Assembly: GCF_042646205.1 (NCBI RefSeq) | Contig: NZ_JBHRTF010000002.1 | Coordinates: 372,001-436,000, forward strand | Source: Cellvibrio fontiphilus_A | GTDB lineage: Bacteria; Pseudomonadota; Gammaproteobacteria; Pseudomonadales; Cellvibrionaceae | Direction: 5' to 3' | Length of the DNA: 64,000 nucleotides | Shown: positions 39,805 to 48,902 of the stretch, one piece after another | Layout: every line of letters begins with the position of its first letter | Position numbering within the stretch: the stretch's first letter is position 1 | The notes under the pieces: model-generated | What the model saw: only the letters and a program-made list of their open reading frames with translations | The model's database searches: none | What the model was told of the DNA's origin: nothing | Translations under genes and position numbers: made by a program

Positions 39805-41310
39805 TTAATGGCCCGCTATTTCCAAGCGATAGCCAATATCACCCAAATGGCGCTGCTCGGTTTCCAAATCCGCTTGGGTTAGTGGGTGTTGTTGCAGCCA
39901 GGTTTGCGGCAACAATAAATGTATTTTTTTATGCTCCACCTGCAAGGCAATTTCTGGCAGGCCGTCTTTTATGCGGCCGCGGTGAAAAATGGCGGCCAGG
40001 CGCAATAAAATGGCGAGGTGAACCAAATCATTATTATCGAGTGGAAAATTTTTTGCGGGGAAACGTTTGCGATGGGCGAGCACCAAAGCGGCGAGCTGTG
40101 ATTGTTCCGCGCGCGAGCAGCCGGCGAGATCCACGTTTTGCACTATATAGGCCGAGTGTTTGTGGTAATCGTTGTGCGCTATATCCAAACCCACTTGATA
40201 CAAACGCGCGGCCCAACCCAATAATTTATTGGCATCGCGCGCGGTTAACTGCCAGGCACTTGCGACCTGCGCCAATAAATGCAGCGCGGTCTGCTCCACG
40301 GCAGCGGCTTTTTCCATGTTGACATGAAAGCGCTGGGCGAGGGCGTCCACACTGGCTTGACGAATATCGTGATTTTCCAAACGGCCTTTTTGATCAAACA
40401 ACAAACCTTCGCGCAGCGCCCAATCCGCAGCGATCATTTCTTTTAATTGCAGGGCTTCAAACAGCGCGCGCAATACTATGGCGCCGCCTAAAAAAACCGG
40501 TTTGCGATCATCGGATAAACCGGGCATATCCAGATCCAATTTTCCCTGATCCAAATAGCGCGCAATAATTTTATCGAGCGATGCTGCGGTAATAATGCCA
40601 TCGCTCCAGGCATTGGCTTCACAGACTTTGGCAACGGCTTTGATACTGCCCGAGGCGCCGAGCACTTGCTGCCAACCGCGCTCGATAAATTCATCTTTGA
40701 CTGGCTGCAATTCTTGCAAGCAGGCAATCAGCGCTTTGGTGACGGCTTTTTCACTCACCTTGCCATCGCTAAAAAATTGTTTGGTGATGGCGACACAACC
40801 CATGTTCAAACTTTCCTTGAGTCTGGGCGTCATGCCCTCGCCCAAAATAACTTCGGTGCTGCCGCCGCCTATGTCCATCACAATGCGGTTGCCCTGGGTA
40901 GGCGCTATGGCTTGGGCGACGCCCAAATAAATCAAACGCGCCTCTTCATCGCCGGAAATAATTTCTACCGGATGCCCCAAACGCGCTTCGGCGGCGGCGA
41001 TAAATTCACCGGCATCGTTAATGCTGCGCAGGGTTTTAGTGCCCACAATACGCACGCTGCGCGAGGGATAAGCGCGCAGGCATTCACCAAAACGCTCAAG
41101 GCAAGCAAGGGCGCGCTCGCTGGCGTCTCTGCTTAAACTGCCGTCGGCCTGCAAGCCAAACCCCAAACGCACCGGCTCGCGCAAACGGTCGAGCAGGGTG
41201 AGTTGGCCGTTGTCCCAACGCGCCACAATCATGTGAAAACTGTTGGAGCCCAAATCAACGGCAGCTATGTGACTGGCAGCCGCTTCAGGGCTGGAAGACA
41301 AATTAAACAT
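39805..41310 (-). CDS. ppx: Exopolyphosphatase
   Basis: A 501-residue Ppx/GppA phosphatase that releases phosphate from polyphosphate ends. The actin-like ATPase-fold N-terminal half begins IAAVDLGSNSFHMIVAR, contains the catalytic-glutamate region SGDEEARLIYLGV and the phosphate loop MDIGGGSTEVIL. The C-terminal helical HD-like half follows. ATG 41310 is preferred over 41331 because AAGGGG lies 7 bp upstream and it trims a non-conserved heptapeptide. Convergent with rgl11A. Length fits Ppx. Confidence 0.94.
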   Translation of the reverse strand: MFNLSSSPEAAASHIAAVDLGSNSFHMIVARWDNGQLTLLDRLREPVRLGFGLQADGSLSRDASERALACLERFGECLRAYPSRSVRIVGTKTLRSINDAGEFIAAAEARLGHPVEIISGDEEARLIYLGVAQAIAPTQGNRIVMDIGGGSTEVILGEGMTPRLKESLNMGCVAITKQFFSDGKVSEKAVTKALIACLQELQPVKDEFIERGWQQVLGASGSIKAVAKVCEANAWSDGIITAASLDKIIARYLDQGKLDLDMPGLSDDRKPVFLGGAIVLRALFEALQLKEMIAADWALREGLLFDQKGRLENHDIRQASVDALAQRFHVNMEKAAAVEQTALHLLAQVASAWQLTARDANKLLGWAARLYQVGLDIAHNDYHKHSAYIVQNVDLAGCSRAEQSQLAALVLAHRKRFPAKNFPLDNNDLVHLAILLRLAAIFHRGRIKDGLPEIALQVEHKKIHLLLPQTWLQQHPLTQADLETEQRHLGDIGYRLEIAGH

Positions 41311-41418
41311 GAGGCATCCCCTTGTCTGCATCCGGGGTCAATGTGAAGGTTCATCGCAGGTTACAATTTTCCGCAGCGCATTCCCAGTAGTTGGTGGCGA
41401 TGAAAAAACGCGCGCAAT

Positions 41419-41454
41419 AAAAAAGGCAATCACCGGTGTGATTGCCTTTTTTAT
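41419..41454. terminator. Terminator after secB (bidirectional)
   Basis: GGCAATCAC/GTGATTGCC stem with loop CGGT, flanked by A6 and T6. It lies 16 bp past the secB stop and ends the rhodanese-grxC-secB transcript. Confidence 0.88.
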
Positions 41455-41469
41455 TGCCAAGCGAAGAAA

Positions 41470-41985
41470 TTAATTCAGCGCTTCGCTCGGTGTTGCCTGA
41501 GCTTGTTGCTGCTGGGCTTGCGCCTGTTGCTGCGCAGCGGTAACCGCTTGCACAAACACCGCATCAAAATTAATGGGTGGCAGCATTAAGGGTGGGAAGC
41601 TGCCGCGACCGAGAATGCCATCTACCGCTTCGCGCGCGTAGGGGAACAAAATTTGTGGGCAAGCGGTGTTGATCAATTGGGTCACAGCCGGGCCTTCAAT
41701 GCCAGAAATTGCAAACAGGCCGGCTTGTTTTACTTCTACCAAAAATACCGCGCGATCTTCCAGGCGCGCGGTAATGGTGAGTAACAACACCACTTCAAAC
41801 AGACCATCTTCAATGGGGTTGGCCTGAATGTTCAGATCTTGTTGGATATTGGGTTTGTAGGCTTTGGTAAATGCCTCCGGACCCATAGGTGTTTCAAACG
41901 AAATATCTTTTAGGTAGATACGTTGAATGGCAAATACCGGGCCTTTTGCGCCCTCTGCTGCAGCTTGTTGATTATTTTCAGACAT
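41470..41985 (-). CDS. secB: Protein-export chaperone SecB
   Basis: A 171-residue tetrameric cytosolic chaperone that keeps precursors unfolded and hands them to SecA. Family stretches FAIQRIYLKDISFETP, LLLTITARLEDRAVFLVEVKQAGLF, CPQILFPYAREAVD and FPPLMLPPINFDAVF are clear. A C-terminal Gln/Ala-rich tail is slightly longer than usual. It follows grxC by 59 bp in the conserved rhodanese-grxC-secB cluster. Confidence 0.97.
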   Translation of the reverse strand: MSENNQQAAAEGAKGPVFAIQRIYLKDISFETPMGPEAFTKAYKPNIQQDLNIQANPIEDGLFEVVLLLTITARLEDRAVFLVEVKQAGLFAISGIEGPAVTQLINTACPQILFPYAREAVDGILGRGSFPPLMLPPINFDAVFVQAVTAAQQQAQAQQQQAQATPSEALN

Positions 41986-42044
41986 AGTGAACTCGACTTG
42001 GTGGTATTAATATTTACGTTTTAACTAAAAATGCTTGCGCTTAA

Positions 42045-42302
42045 TCACGCTTGGGCGAGGAGCGCATCCAGTTTGCCGGCCTTGTCCAGCGCCCAGAGAT
42101 CAGTGAATCCACCGACGTGAAATTCGCCAATCCAAATTTGCGGCACAGTGCGCTGGCCACTTTTTTCCATCATTTCCTGACGCAACTGGGGTTGGCTGTC
42201 CACGCGAATTTCTTCCACCGCCACACCTTTTTGCGCCAATAATTTTTTGGCGTTCACACAGTAGGGGCATACTGCTGTGGTGTACATAATCACTTGGGCC
42301 AT
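42045..42302 (-). CDS. grxC: Glutaredoxin 3
   Basis: An 85-residue thiol-disulfide oxidoreductase with the active site CPYC (residues 12-15 in TTAVCPYCVNAKKLL), the cis-proline segment GQRTVPQIWIG and the glutathione-binding GGFTDLWALD. It is glutathione-dependent and cytosolic. It sits between the rhodanese gene and secB, as in other gammaproteobacteria. Confidence 0.96.
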   Translation of the reverse strand: MAQVIMYTTAVCPYCVNAKKLLAQKGVAVEEIRVDSQPQLRQEMMEKSGQRTVPQIWIGEFHVGGFTDLWALDKAGKLDALLAQA

Positions 42303-42341
42303 AACAACTCCGCTTGCTCGCTGAAAATAAATGGCAAAGGC

Positions 42342-42755
42342 TTATTTACCTTTTACCAGCGGTAGGCTTTGCGCCTGCCACTCGGCAATACCGCCGCCTA
42401 AACGGCGCACATCAAAACCTTCTTTACCAAGAAAACGACCGACAGCGCCGGCGTGCTGGCCAAGTTTGTCTACCAGCACTATGGTTTTGTCTTTGTAGGC
42501 GGCAATCTCGGTGGATTCCTTGCTGAGTTTGGCGTAGGGCACGTTGATCGCACCAACTATGTGCCCCGCTTTGAATTCAGCGCTATCGCGCAGATCCACC
42601 AACACTGCCGACCCCTGGTTGACCAGACGCGTGACCTCATGGGGCGATACCGGACGGCCACTTTTGATGCGATCACGCCATACGTAGAGATAAATCAGCA
42701 CAATCAGGGTGGTGACCAGCAGCCACTCTTGGGTAATAAATACAATAAAGTCCAC
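42342..42755 (-). CDS. Membrane-anchored rhodanese-like protein (YibN type)
   Basis: A 137-residue protein with one N-terminal transmembrane helix (LLVTTLIVLIYLYVW) and a rhodanese domain (about 38-130). The usual catalytic cysteine loop position reads VDKLGQHAGAVGRFL. No cysteine is seen there, so the sulfurtransferase activity is doubtful. YibN-like proteins have this layout and are encoded upstream of grxC-secB. Divergent from gpmI. Confidence 0.88.
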   Translation of the reverse strand: MDFIVFITQEWLLVTTLIVLIYLYVWRDRIKSGRPVSPHEVTRLVNQGSAVLVDLRDSAEFKAGHIVGAINVPYAKLSKESTEIAAYKDKTIVLVDKLGQHAGAVGRFLGKEGFDVRRLGGGIAEWQAQSLPLVKGK

Positions 42756-43150
42756 AGTACTCTGCCTTTTACTTGCTTTTGGATAGGTTTTGTTGCGCGA
42801 CCGTCACAACGAAGTGGGGGCGTACCCGGGGATTTCAATACAGGTTCAGCACTGAACAACCACCGGCACGGGCACACAGTCGCACAGGCGGCGACAAGGC
42901 GCCGGAGTATACACGATTGACCGGCGGTTAGCCGTTGCATCCAGCCGGCAATAACAAAGGCCGGCGCGGGTTATAGCCAAATTGTAAGCCCGGGATAGCA
43001 TGTTTTTGCATAGAGTTAACACGCCCAACCCGCTAGAATACGCTCCATTAACGCACCGGTTACAAGGGTGCGCCGCCCGATACTGCGATGGAGCACCTCC
43101 GCCCTGTTGTATTGACCCATTCCTGTTCATCCGACCCGTGGAACTGATTT
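42756..43150. other. 395-bp divergent intergenic region (rhodanese gene / gpmI)
   Basis: No gene is supported here. It should contain promoters for both directions. TAGAAT at about 43034-43039 could be a -10 for gpmI, but no matching -35 at 16-18 bp was found. Confidence 0.35.
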
Positions 43151-44695
43151 ATGAGCGCTAAAAAACCTGTCGTGTTGTTGATTCTCGATGGCTACGGTTA
43201 CTCTGAAAAAACCAAGTACAACGCCATAGCGGCGGCGCACAAGCCGGTTTTTGACAAACTCTGGGCCAACAACCCCAAAAGCCTGATTGAAACCTCCGGT
43301 ATGGCGGTAGGCCTGCCGGAAGGCCAAATGGGCAACAGCGAAGTTGGCCATATGACCCTGGGCGCCGGCCGCGTGGTCTACCAAAGTTTTACGCGCATCA
43401 ACAAAGCCATTAGCGATGGCGATTTTTTTACCAACCCGGTTTATGTCGAAGCCATAGACTCGGCGATCAAAAATGATAAAGCGGTGCACATTCTCGGCCT
43501 GCTCTCCGAAGGTGGCGTACACAGCCACGAAGACCACATCTACGCCATGATGCGTATGGCGGTGCAACGCGGGGCGCAAAAAGTTTATTTGCACGCCTTT
43601 TTGGATGGCCGCGATACCGCCCCGCGCAGCGCAGAAAAATCGCTGCAAAAAGCCCAGGATTTATTCGCCCAGCTGGGTGCTGGTCGCATAGCATCGATTG
43701 TGGGCCGCTACTTTGCGCTGGACCGCGACAATCGCTGGGATCGCGTTAAAGCGGCTTACGATGTGATGGTCACTGGCGATGCCGAATACGATGCACTCAC
43801 CGCAGTTGAAGGTTTAAAAGCCGCTTACGAGCGCGGCGAAAATGACGAGTTTGTCAAAGCGACCGTGATCTGCGCCGAAGAGGAAGAAGTGGCCACTATT
43901 AATGATGGCGACTCGGTGATTTTTATGAATTTCCGCCCCGACCGCGCGCGCGAAATTACCAATGCCCTGATCGGCGAAGACTTCACCGGTTTTGAGCGCG
44001 AGCTGCACCCGAACATCGCCCACTTTGTGCAAACCACCGAGTACGCTTCCAGCATCAAGGCACCTATCGCCTTCCCGCCGGAAGACCTGACCAACTCCTT
44101 TGGCGATTACATCGCCCAATTGGGCAAAACCCAGTTGCGCATCGCCGAAACGGAAAAATATGCCCACGTCACCTTCTTCTTTAACAGCGGCAATGAAGTG
44201 GTGTACCCAGGCGAAGATCGTATTCTGGTTCCCTCACCGCAGGTGGCAACCTATGACCTGCAACCGGAAATGAATGCGCCTATAGTGACCGACAAACTGG
44301 TAGAGGCGATAGAATCCGGCAAATACGATGCAATTATTTGCAACTACGCCAACTGCGATATGGTCGGTCACTCCGGCATTATGGAAGCAGCCACCAAAGC
44401 CGTAGAAGCAGTGGATGTGTGTTTGGGAAGAGTATTAGCTGCAGTGGACAAAGTAGGCGGTGAAGCCCTGATCACAGCAGACCACGGCAATGTGGAAGAG
44501 ATGTTTGACGAAGAAACAGGTCAGCCACACACCCAGCACTCCACCTTGCCAGTGCCATTTATTTTCCACAGCCATCGCAAAGGCACCATTGCTCCCGGCG
44601 GCTCACTGGCAGATGTTGCACCTACCATGTTGCATTTGATGGGCTTGCCACAACCCAAAGAAATGACCGGTCGCAATTTGATTACGCTGGTTTAA
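43151..44695 (+). CDS. gpmI: 2,3-bisphosphoglycerate-independent phosphoglycerate mutase
   Basis: A 514-residue Mn-dependent glycolytic enzyme interconverting 3- and 2-phosphoglycerate. It begins PVVLLILDGYGYSEKTKYNAI, has the phosphoserine motif MGNSEVGHMTLGAGR, the loop HAFLDGRDTAPRS, FMNFRPDRAREIT, and the metal-binding end ITADHGNVEEMFD with QPHTQHSTLPVPF. Length is typical. Confidence 0.97.
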   Translation: MSAKKPVVLLILDGYGYSEKTKYNAIAAAHKPVFDKLWANNPKSLIETSGMAVGLPEGQMGNSEVGHMTLGAGRVVYQSFTRINKAISDGDFFTNPVYVEAIDSAIKNDKAVHILGLLSEGGVHSHEDHIYAMMRMAVQRGAQKVYLHAFLDGRDTAPRSAEKSLQKAQDLFAQLGAGRIASIVGRYFALDRDNRWDRVKAAYDVMVTGDAEYDALTAVEGLKAAYERGENDEFVKATVICAEEEEVATINDGDSVIFMNFRPDRAREITNALIGEDFTGFERELHPNIAHFVQTTEYASSIKAPIAFPPEDLTNSFGDYIAQLGKTQLRIAETEKYAHVTFFFNSGNEVVYPGEDRILVPSPQVATYDLQPEMNAPIVTDKLVEAIESGKYDAIICNYANCDMVGHSGIMEAATKAVEAVDVCLGRVLAAVDKVGGEALITADHGNVEEMFDEETGQPHTQHSTLPVPFIFHSHRKGTIAPGGSLADVAPTMLHLMGLPQPKEMTGRNLITLV

Positions 44696-44705
44696 TTTGC
44701 CGCCC

Positions 44706-44738
44706 TCTCCTGCAGGCAGCGTGCCCGCCCTGCAGGAG
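44706..44738. repeat. Inverted repeat after gpmI
   Basis: Perfect 10-bp arms CTCCTGCAGG/CCTGCAGGAG with a 13-base loop, 11 bp after the gpmI stop. No T-run follows, so termination efficiency is uncertain. It could protect the gpmI mRNA end before envC. Confidence 0.6.
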
Positions 44739-44806
44739 TAATCAAACCCGGTGATGGGTACAGCCAAGCTTCACCTACCCTACCTTTACGCATTCAGATA
44801 AAAAAT

Positions 44807-45988
44807 ATGAGTCGACTTTTTGCATTCACCAAAACTCTCGCACTCAATAGCGCGCTGTGTCTGGCGCTGATGTTTGCCGGCTATGCCCAAGCCGACGAAA
44901 AAGCCGAGATGGCAAAACTACAGAAGGAAATTGAAGCGCTGCAGCAAGAGTTAAAAAAAGTGCAGGGCACACGCTCGAGTTTGCAAAAAGACTTGGAAAA
45001 ATCCGAGCAAGAAATCAATAAACTCCAGCAAAAAGCCGATGACATCAATAAAGAGTTGAAGCAGCAAAACAACGAGCTAAACCAGCTGAAAAATGAGCGC
45101 AGCCAGTTAGAGCAAGCAAAAAAAAAACAGCAGGGTGAAATAGCCGAACAAATGCGCGCGGCGCAAAAACTGGGTGAGCAGAGCGAAATCAAAGTGCTGC
45201 TGAATCAGGAATCGCCCGACCAGTTGTCGCGCATCATGAAATATCACAGCTATTTTATGGAAGCGCATAACCGCAAGATGCAGGGTTTCATGGAAACTAT
45301 TGCGCGCATTGATGCACTAACACCAGAGATCGAAAAAAAAACCCTGGAATTGGGGGCCATGCAAGCGCAACTGGATGAACAGCGCCAGCAATTAAAGAGC
45401 CGGCAGAACGAACGTCAGCAGGCGCTGGCTAAAGTGAATAGCCAGTTCAAGGACAAAAACCAGCAACTTAAACAACTGAGTGAAGACCGCCGCCGCCTGC
45501 AGGCTCTGCTGGAACGTGTCACCCAAAAAGTGGCGACTAGCGGCGCCGTTAATTCACCCGCCTATGTACCTTTACCCGCCGGAGGGGAGAAGTTTTCCCA
45601 GCGCAAAGGGCGTTTGCCCTGGCCGACCCAAGGCAGCCTGATCCATCGTTTTGGCAGTGCTCGTATCGCGGGGCAGATTAATTGGAGCGGGGCATATATA
45701 GCTGCACCTCTGGGCAACCAAGTGGTTGCGGTACACCATGGGCGCGTGGTGTTTGCCGATTATTTTGGCGGCCATGGGCTGCTGGTGATTGTCGACCACG
45801 GCGAAGGCTACCTGAGCCTTTACGCCCACAATCAGCGGCTGCTTAAAAAAGCCGGTGAACCGGTGCGGGCGGGGGAAGCTATTGCCAGTGTGGGTAATTC
45901 CGGCGGCCAGAGCAGCACCGGCTTATACTTTGAAATTCGCCACCAGGGGCGGCCGATAGATCCAGGCGCTTGGCTGGCGCGCGGTTAA
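44807..45988 (+). CDS. envC: Murein hydrolase activator EnvC
   Basis: A 393-residue periplasmic protein that activates AmiA/AmiB amidases at the division septum under FtsEX control. A signal peptide (ending FAGYAQA) is followed by long coiled coils (about 25-250) and a C-terminal LytM domain (about 275-390). The LytM metal site is degenerate: the first histidine position reads INWSGAYI and the usual HxH motif reads GLYFEIR. This is what EnvC shows as a non-enzymatic activator. It is followed by ctpA and yibQ, the conserved order. Confidence 0.94.
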   Translation: MSRLFAFTKTLALNSALCLALMFAGYAQADEKAEMAKLQKEIEALQQELKKVQGTRSSLQKDLEKSEQEINKLQQKADDINKELKQQNNELNQLKNERSQLEQAKKKQQGEIAEQMRAAQKLGEQSEIKVLLNQESPDQLSRIMKYHSYFMEAHNRKMQGFMETIARIDALTPEIEKKTLELGAMQAQLDEQRQQLKSRQNERQQALAKVNSQFKDKNQQLKQLSEDRRRLQALLERVTQKVATSGAVNSPAYVPLPAGGEKFSQRKGRLPWPTQGSLIHRFGSARIAGQINWSGAYIAAPLGNQVVAVHHGRVVFADYFGGHGLLVIVDHGEGYLSLYAHNQRLLKKAGEPVRAGEAIASVGNSGGQSSTGLYFEIRHQGRPIDPGAWLARG

Positions 45989-46110
45989 CAATTAAGGTTT
46001 GTTATTGCGGTGTTGATATTTTTGTGGGGCAGCTGTCATTTCAACTGGATTTGGCTTAGTGTGCGCCCCCGATTAAAGATAGATTTGGCTTAATTGCCAT
46101 CGGAGCTTTC

Positions 46111-47517
46111 ATGTTTTGCGCGGCTTTTCCCCGGTTTCCCGCTAGCTTTCGCCAGACTTTCGCTGGCCTTTTGGTCTTGCTGCCCAGCCTTGCATGGGCA
46201 GATGAAACACCAACCGCCACCACAGGCCTCCTGCCGCTGGAGGAACTGCGCACCTTCACCCGCGTTTACGACCATGTCCGCAGTGGTTATGTCGATGACA
46301 TCAGCGATGCCCAACTGCTGGAGTACGCGATTAAAGGCATGATCGCCGAACTTGACCCTCACTCGGCCTATCTGGACAAAGAGGCATTTGCCGATTTACA
46401 AGCCTCTACCTCCGGTGAATTTGGCGGCGTGGGCCTGGAAGTCAGTATCGATGACGGCTATGTCAAAGTGGTTACACCTATCGATGGCAGCCCCTCTGCC
46501 AATGCGGGTATTTTGGCGGGTGACATAGTCGTGCGTATCGACGACAAACCCGTCAAAGGCATGGATTTGAACAAAGCCGTGAACCTGATGCGCGGCCCCA
46601 AAAACAGCCCTATCAAAATCACCGTGATGCGCGATGGCGTAGATCAACCTATCGATTTCAATTTGTTGCGCGACCTTATCAAGGTCCAAAGTGTGCGCAC
46701 CCGCCTGCTGGAACAGGACTATTTCTATATCCGTATCGCCCAATTCCAATTGGATACGGGCAAGGAAATGAGTAAAAAAATCCAGGACCAATTGAAAAAA
46801 CAACCAGAAACCAAAGGCATCATTCTCGACCTGCGCAATAACCCCGGCGGGGTTTTGCAGTCCTCCGTAGAAGTGGTAGACGCCTTTTTGGATGGTGGCC
46901 TGGTGGTGTACACCCAAGGCCGGTTGGACAATAGCAATATCAGCTACAACGCCGAACAGGGCGATATCACCAGCGGCCTCCCCCTGATAGTGCTGATCAA
47001 CGACGGCTCGGCTTCAGCCTCGGAAATCGTCGCCGGCGCCCTGCAGGATCACAAGCGCGGCATCATTATGGGCACACGCAGTTTTGGCAAAGGCTCGGTG
47101 CAATCTGTTATTCCCATCAGCAATGACCGCGCCGTGAAGCTCACTACCGCGCTTTATTACACCCCCAATGGCCGCTCTATCCAGGCCCAGGGTATAGCGC
47201 CCGATGTAGAAGTGGAGCGGGTGCAAGTGGCGGCGATTGCGCAAAATCCAGCCGTAACCGAGGCAGATCTTGCCGGCCACCTGGGCAATAGCAAGGGCGG
47301 CAAAGAGAGCAACAGTAAGGATCGCGCCACGCGCCGCATTACCAGCGCCGAGCTATTGCAGGAAGACAACCAGCTGCATGAGGCGCTCAACCTGCTCAAA
47401 GGTCTGAATATCTTCTTGCAAAACTCACCCTTGGCCAGCAGCCAGGAAGCAGTTCCCGAGATAGCGCCGGATATTGTCCTGCAACCAGAAACCGACAATC
47501 CGGCAGCTTCGCACTGA
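46111..47517 (+). CDS. ctpA: Carboxy-terminal processing protease (S41, CtpA-type)
   Basis: A 468-residue periplasmic serine protease. Signal peptide (ending LPSLAWA), N-terminal helical region, PDZ domain (about 95-180: EFGGVGLEVSIDDGYVKVV and GLLAGDIV-like segments), then the S41 catalytic core with Ser in NDGSASASEIVAGAL and Lys in GTRSFGKGSVQ. Such proteases trim envelope proteins and lytic enzymes. GGAG lies 5 bp before the ATG. Located between envC and yibQ. Confidence 0.95.
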   Translation: MFCAAFPRFPASFRQTFAGLLVLLPSLAWADETPTATTGLLPLEELRTFTRVYDHVRSGYVDDISDAQLLEYAIKGMIAELDPHSAYLDKEAFADLQASTSGEFGGVGLEVSIDDGYVKVVTPIDGSPSANAGILAGDIVVRIDDKPVKGMDLNKAVNLMRGPKNSPIKITVMRDGVDQPIDFNLLRDLIKVQSVRTRLLEQDYFYIRIAQFQLDTGKEMSKKIQDQLKKQPETKGIILDLRNNPGGVLQSSVEVVDAFLDGGLVVYTQGRLDNSNISYNAEQGDITSGLPLIVLINDGSASASEIVAGALQDHKRGIIMGTRSFGKGSVQSVIPISNDRAVKLTTALYYTPNGRSIQAQGIAPDVEVERVQVAAIAQNPAVTEADLAGHLGNSKGGKESNSKDRATRRITSAELLQEDNQLHEALNLLKGLNIFLQNSPLASSQEAVPEIAPDIVLQPETDNPAASH

Positions 47518-47521
47518 ACTT

Positions 47522-48418
47522 ATGAGCAGGCCAAGAGCCACTTGGCTAAGTCATCTATTGGTTTTGCTGTTGGCTGGCGCAGCGCCCCTCTGCAGCGCCG
47601 CCCCAGCCAGCTCCCCGGGTAAAACAAGCGCCCAGCCAGCACAGCTGGCGATTATTATCGATGACCTGGGTTACAACCTCAGCATGGGGCGACGCACCCT
47701 TGACTTGCCCGGTGCCATCACCGTTGCCGTTTTACCCTTCACACCCCACGGGCGGGAACTGGCCGCCTATGCCCATCGCCGGGGTAAAGAGATCATGCTG
47801 CACGCGCCCATGAGCAACCATCACCAGTACCCCTTGGGGCGCGGCGGCCTGCGCAGCGGTATGGATAAACACGAATTTCTTGCCGTGCTGCGCCATAACC
47901 TCGCCGAGATACCCTATGTGCAAGGAGTAAATAACCACATGGGCAGTCAGCTCACTGAACAAGCTGAACCCATGAGCTGGCTGATGGCGGAACTCAAACA
48001 CCGCCGGCTGTACTTTGTAGATAGTCGAACCAGTGCCCAAACCCAAGCCCTGAATCAGGCCCAAGCCATAGGCTTACCAAGCCTCAAGCGCGATGTATTT
48101 TTGGACGACAAACGCGATCAACAACTCATCCACCAACAGCTCTTACGGGCACTGGAAAAAGCGCAACAACAGGGTCTTGCTGTCGCGATTGGCCACCCTT
48201 ATCCGGAAACACTCAGGGTACTCGAACAACTGCCCGCATTACTCGATAGCTACCAGGTCGAACTGGTCGCAGTATCTGCTCTTATGCCTAAACCAACACT
48301 GCTGGACATATTGCCGACCAAGGAGAGCCGCTGTCTGGCGCCCCCGATGGGACTCTGGCCAAGGGTCTGGGCGCCAATAGATCCTTTTGACTCTATCCCC
48401 CCACTGTGGGAACATTGA
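47522..48418 (+). CDS. Divergent polysaccharide deacetylase family protein (YibQ)
   Basis: A 298-residue secreted protein with a signal peptide (LLVLLLAGAAPLCSA) and a NodB-like domain: LAIIIDDLGYNLSMGRRTLDL, ITVAVLPFTPHGRELA, MLHAPMSNH, VQGVNNHMGSQLT, LYFVDSRTSAQTQALNQA and VAIGHPYPETL. The metal-binding pattern (Asp-Asp, His) is kept in divergent form. Substrate unknown. Start chosen 4 bp after the ctpA stop because it gives a normal signal peptide; an overlapping upstream start adds 16 non-conserved residues. Confidence 0.9.
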   Translation: MSRPRATWLSHLLVLLLAGAAPLCSAAPASSPGKTSAQPAQLAIIIDDLGYNLSMGRRTLDLPGAITVAVLPFTPHGRELAAYAHRRGKEIMLHAPMSNHHQYPLGRGGLRSGMDKHEFLAVLRHNLAEIPYVQGVNNHMGSQLTEQAEPMSWLMAELKHRRLYFVDSRTSAQTQALNQAQAIGLPSLKRDVFLDDKRDQQLIHQQLLRALEKAQQQGLAVAIGHPYPETLRVLEQLPALLDSYQVELVAVSALMPKPTLLDILPTKESRCLAPPMGLWPRVWAPIDPFDSIPPLWEH

Positions 48419-48584
48419 CGAATTAGGCGCCAAGTTGATTAAATCCTGGTAGTTCTAAGAGGGATGCATAAGCAGACCAACTAAATCTAGCGATGAGCTT
48501 TAGTTGCTGTCTATAATCATGCTGGGCGATTAATGAACAGTCCGCACAGGGAAATCTAAACGCAGAGCGCAGCGAGGAATTTAT

Positions 48585-48809
48585 ATGGCAACATTAAACA
48601 GAGCTGGCGAGCAAGGCAGTGTGCCTTCACGTCAAGGCCGCTACATACAGAAAGATGGCTACTGGTACTACACCACCCGTGAAGGCGTGGATATAGGGCC
48701 ATTTGATAGCCGCACCGATGCCGAAGTAGGCGTGGGTGAATTTATCGAATTTATTCAGGCTTCAGAACCAAAGGTTTCCGATGTCCTAAAACAGTACCGC
48801 GCGGCCTAG
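48585..48809 (+). CDS. Small conserved protein (DUF6316-like)
   Basis: A 74-residue cytosolic protein. The core YIQKDGYWYYTTREGVDIGPFDSRTDAEVGVGEFIEFI resembles a small family found in Pseudomonas-type genomes that I recall as DUF6316; the assignment is from memory. Function unknown. AGGAA lies 7 bp before the ATG. It stands alone between yibQ and hisF and is followed by a bidirectional terminator. Confidence 0.75.
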   Translation: MATLNRAGEQGSVPSRQGRYIQKDGYWYYTTREGVDIGPFDSRTDAEVGVGEFIEFIQASEPKVSDVLKQYRAA

Positions 48810-48845
48810 ATGCTGACGATTTACCTTTTCTAGGTCGCTTCCATT

Positions 48846-48877
48846 AAAAAAGGGCACCCATTGGTGCCCTTTTTTTG
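48846..48877. terminator. Bidirectional terminator (small conserved gene / hisF)
   Basis: GGGCACC/GGTGCCC stem, loop CATT, with A6 and T7 on the two sides. It serves both convergent genes. Confidence 0.9.
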
Positions 48878-48902
48878 GTTCAGCAAGTTGTTGGATTGTC
48901 TC

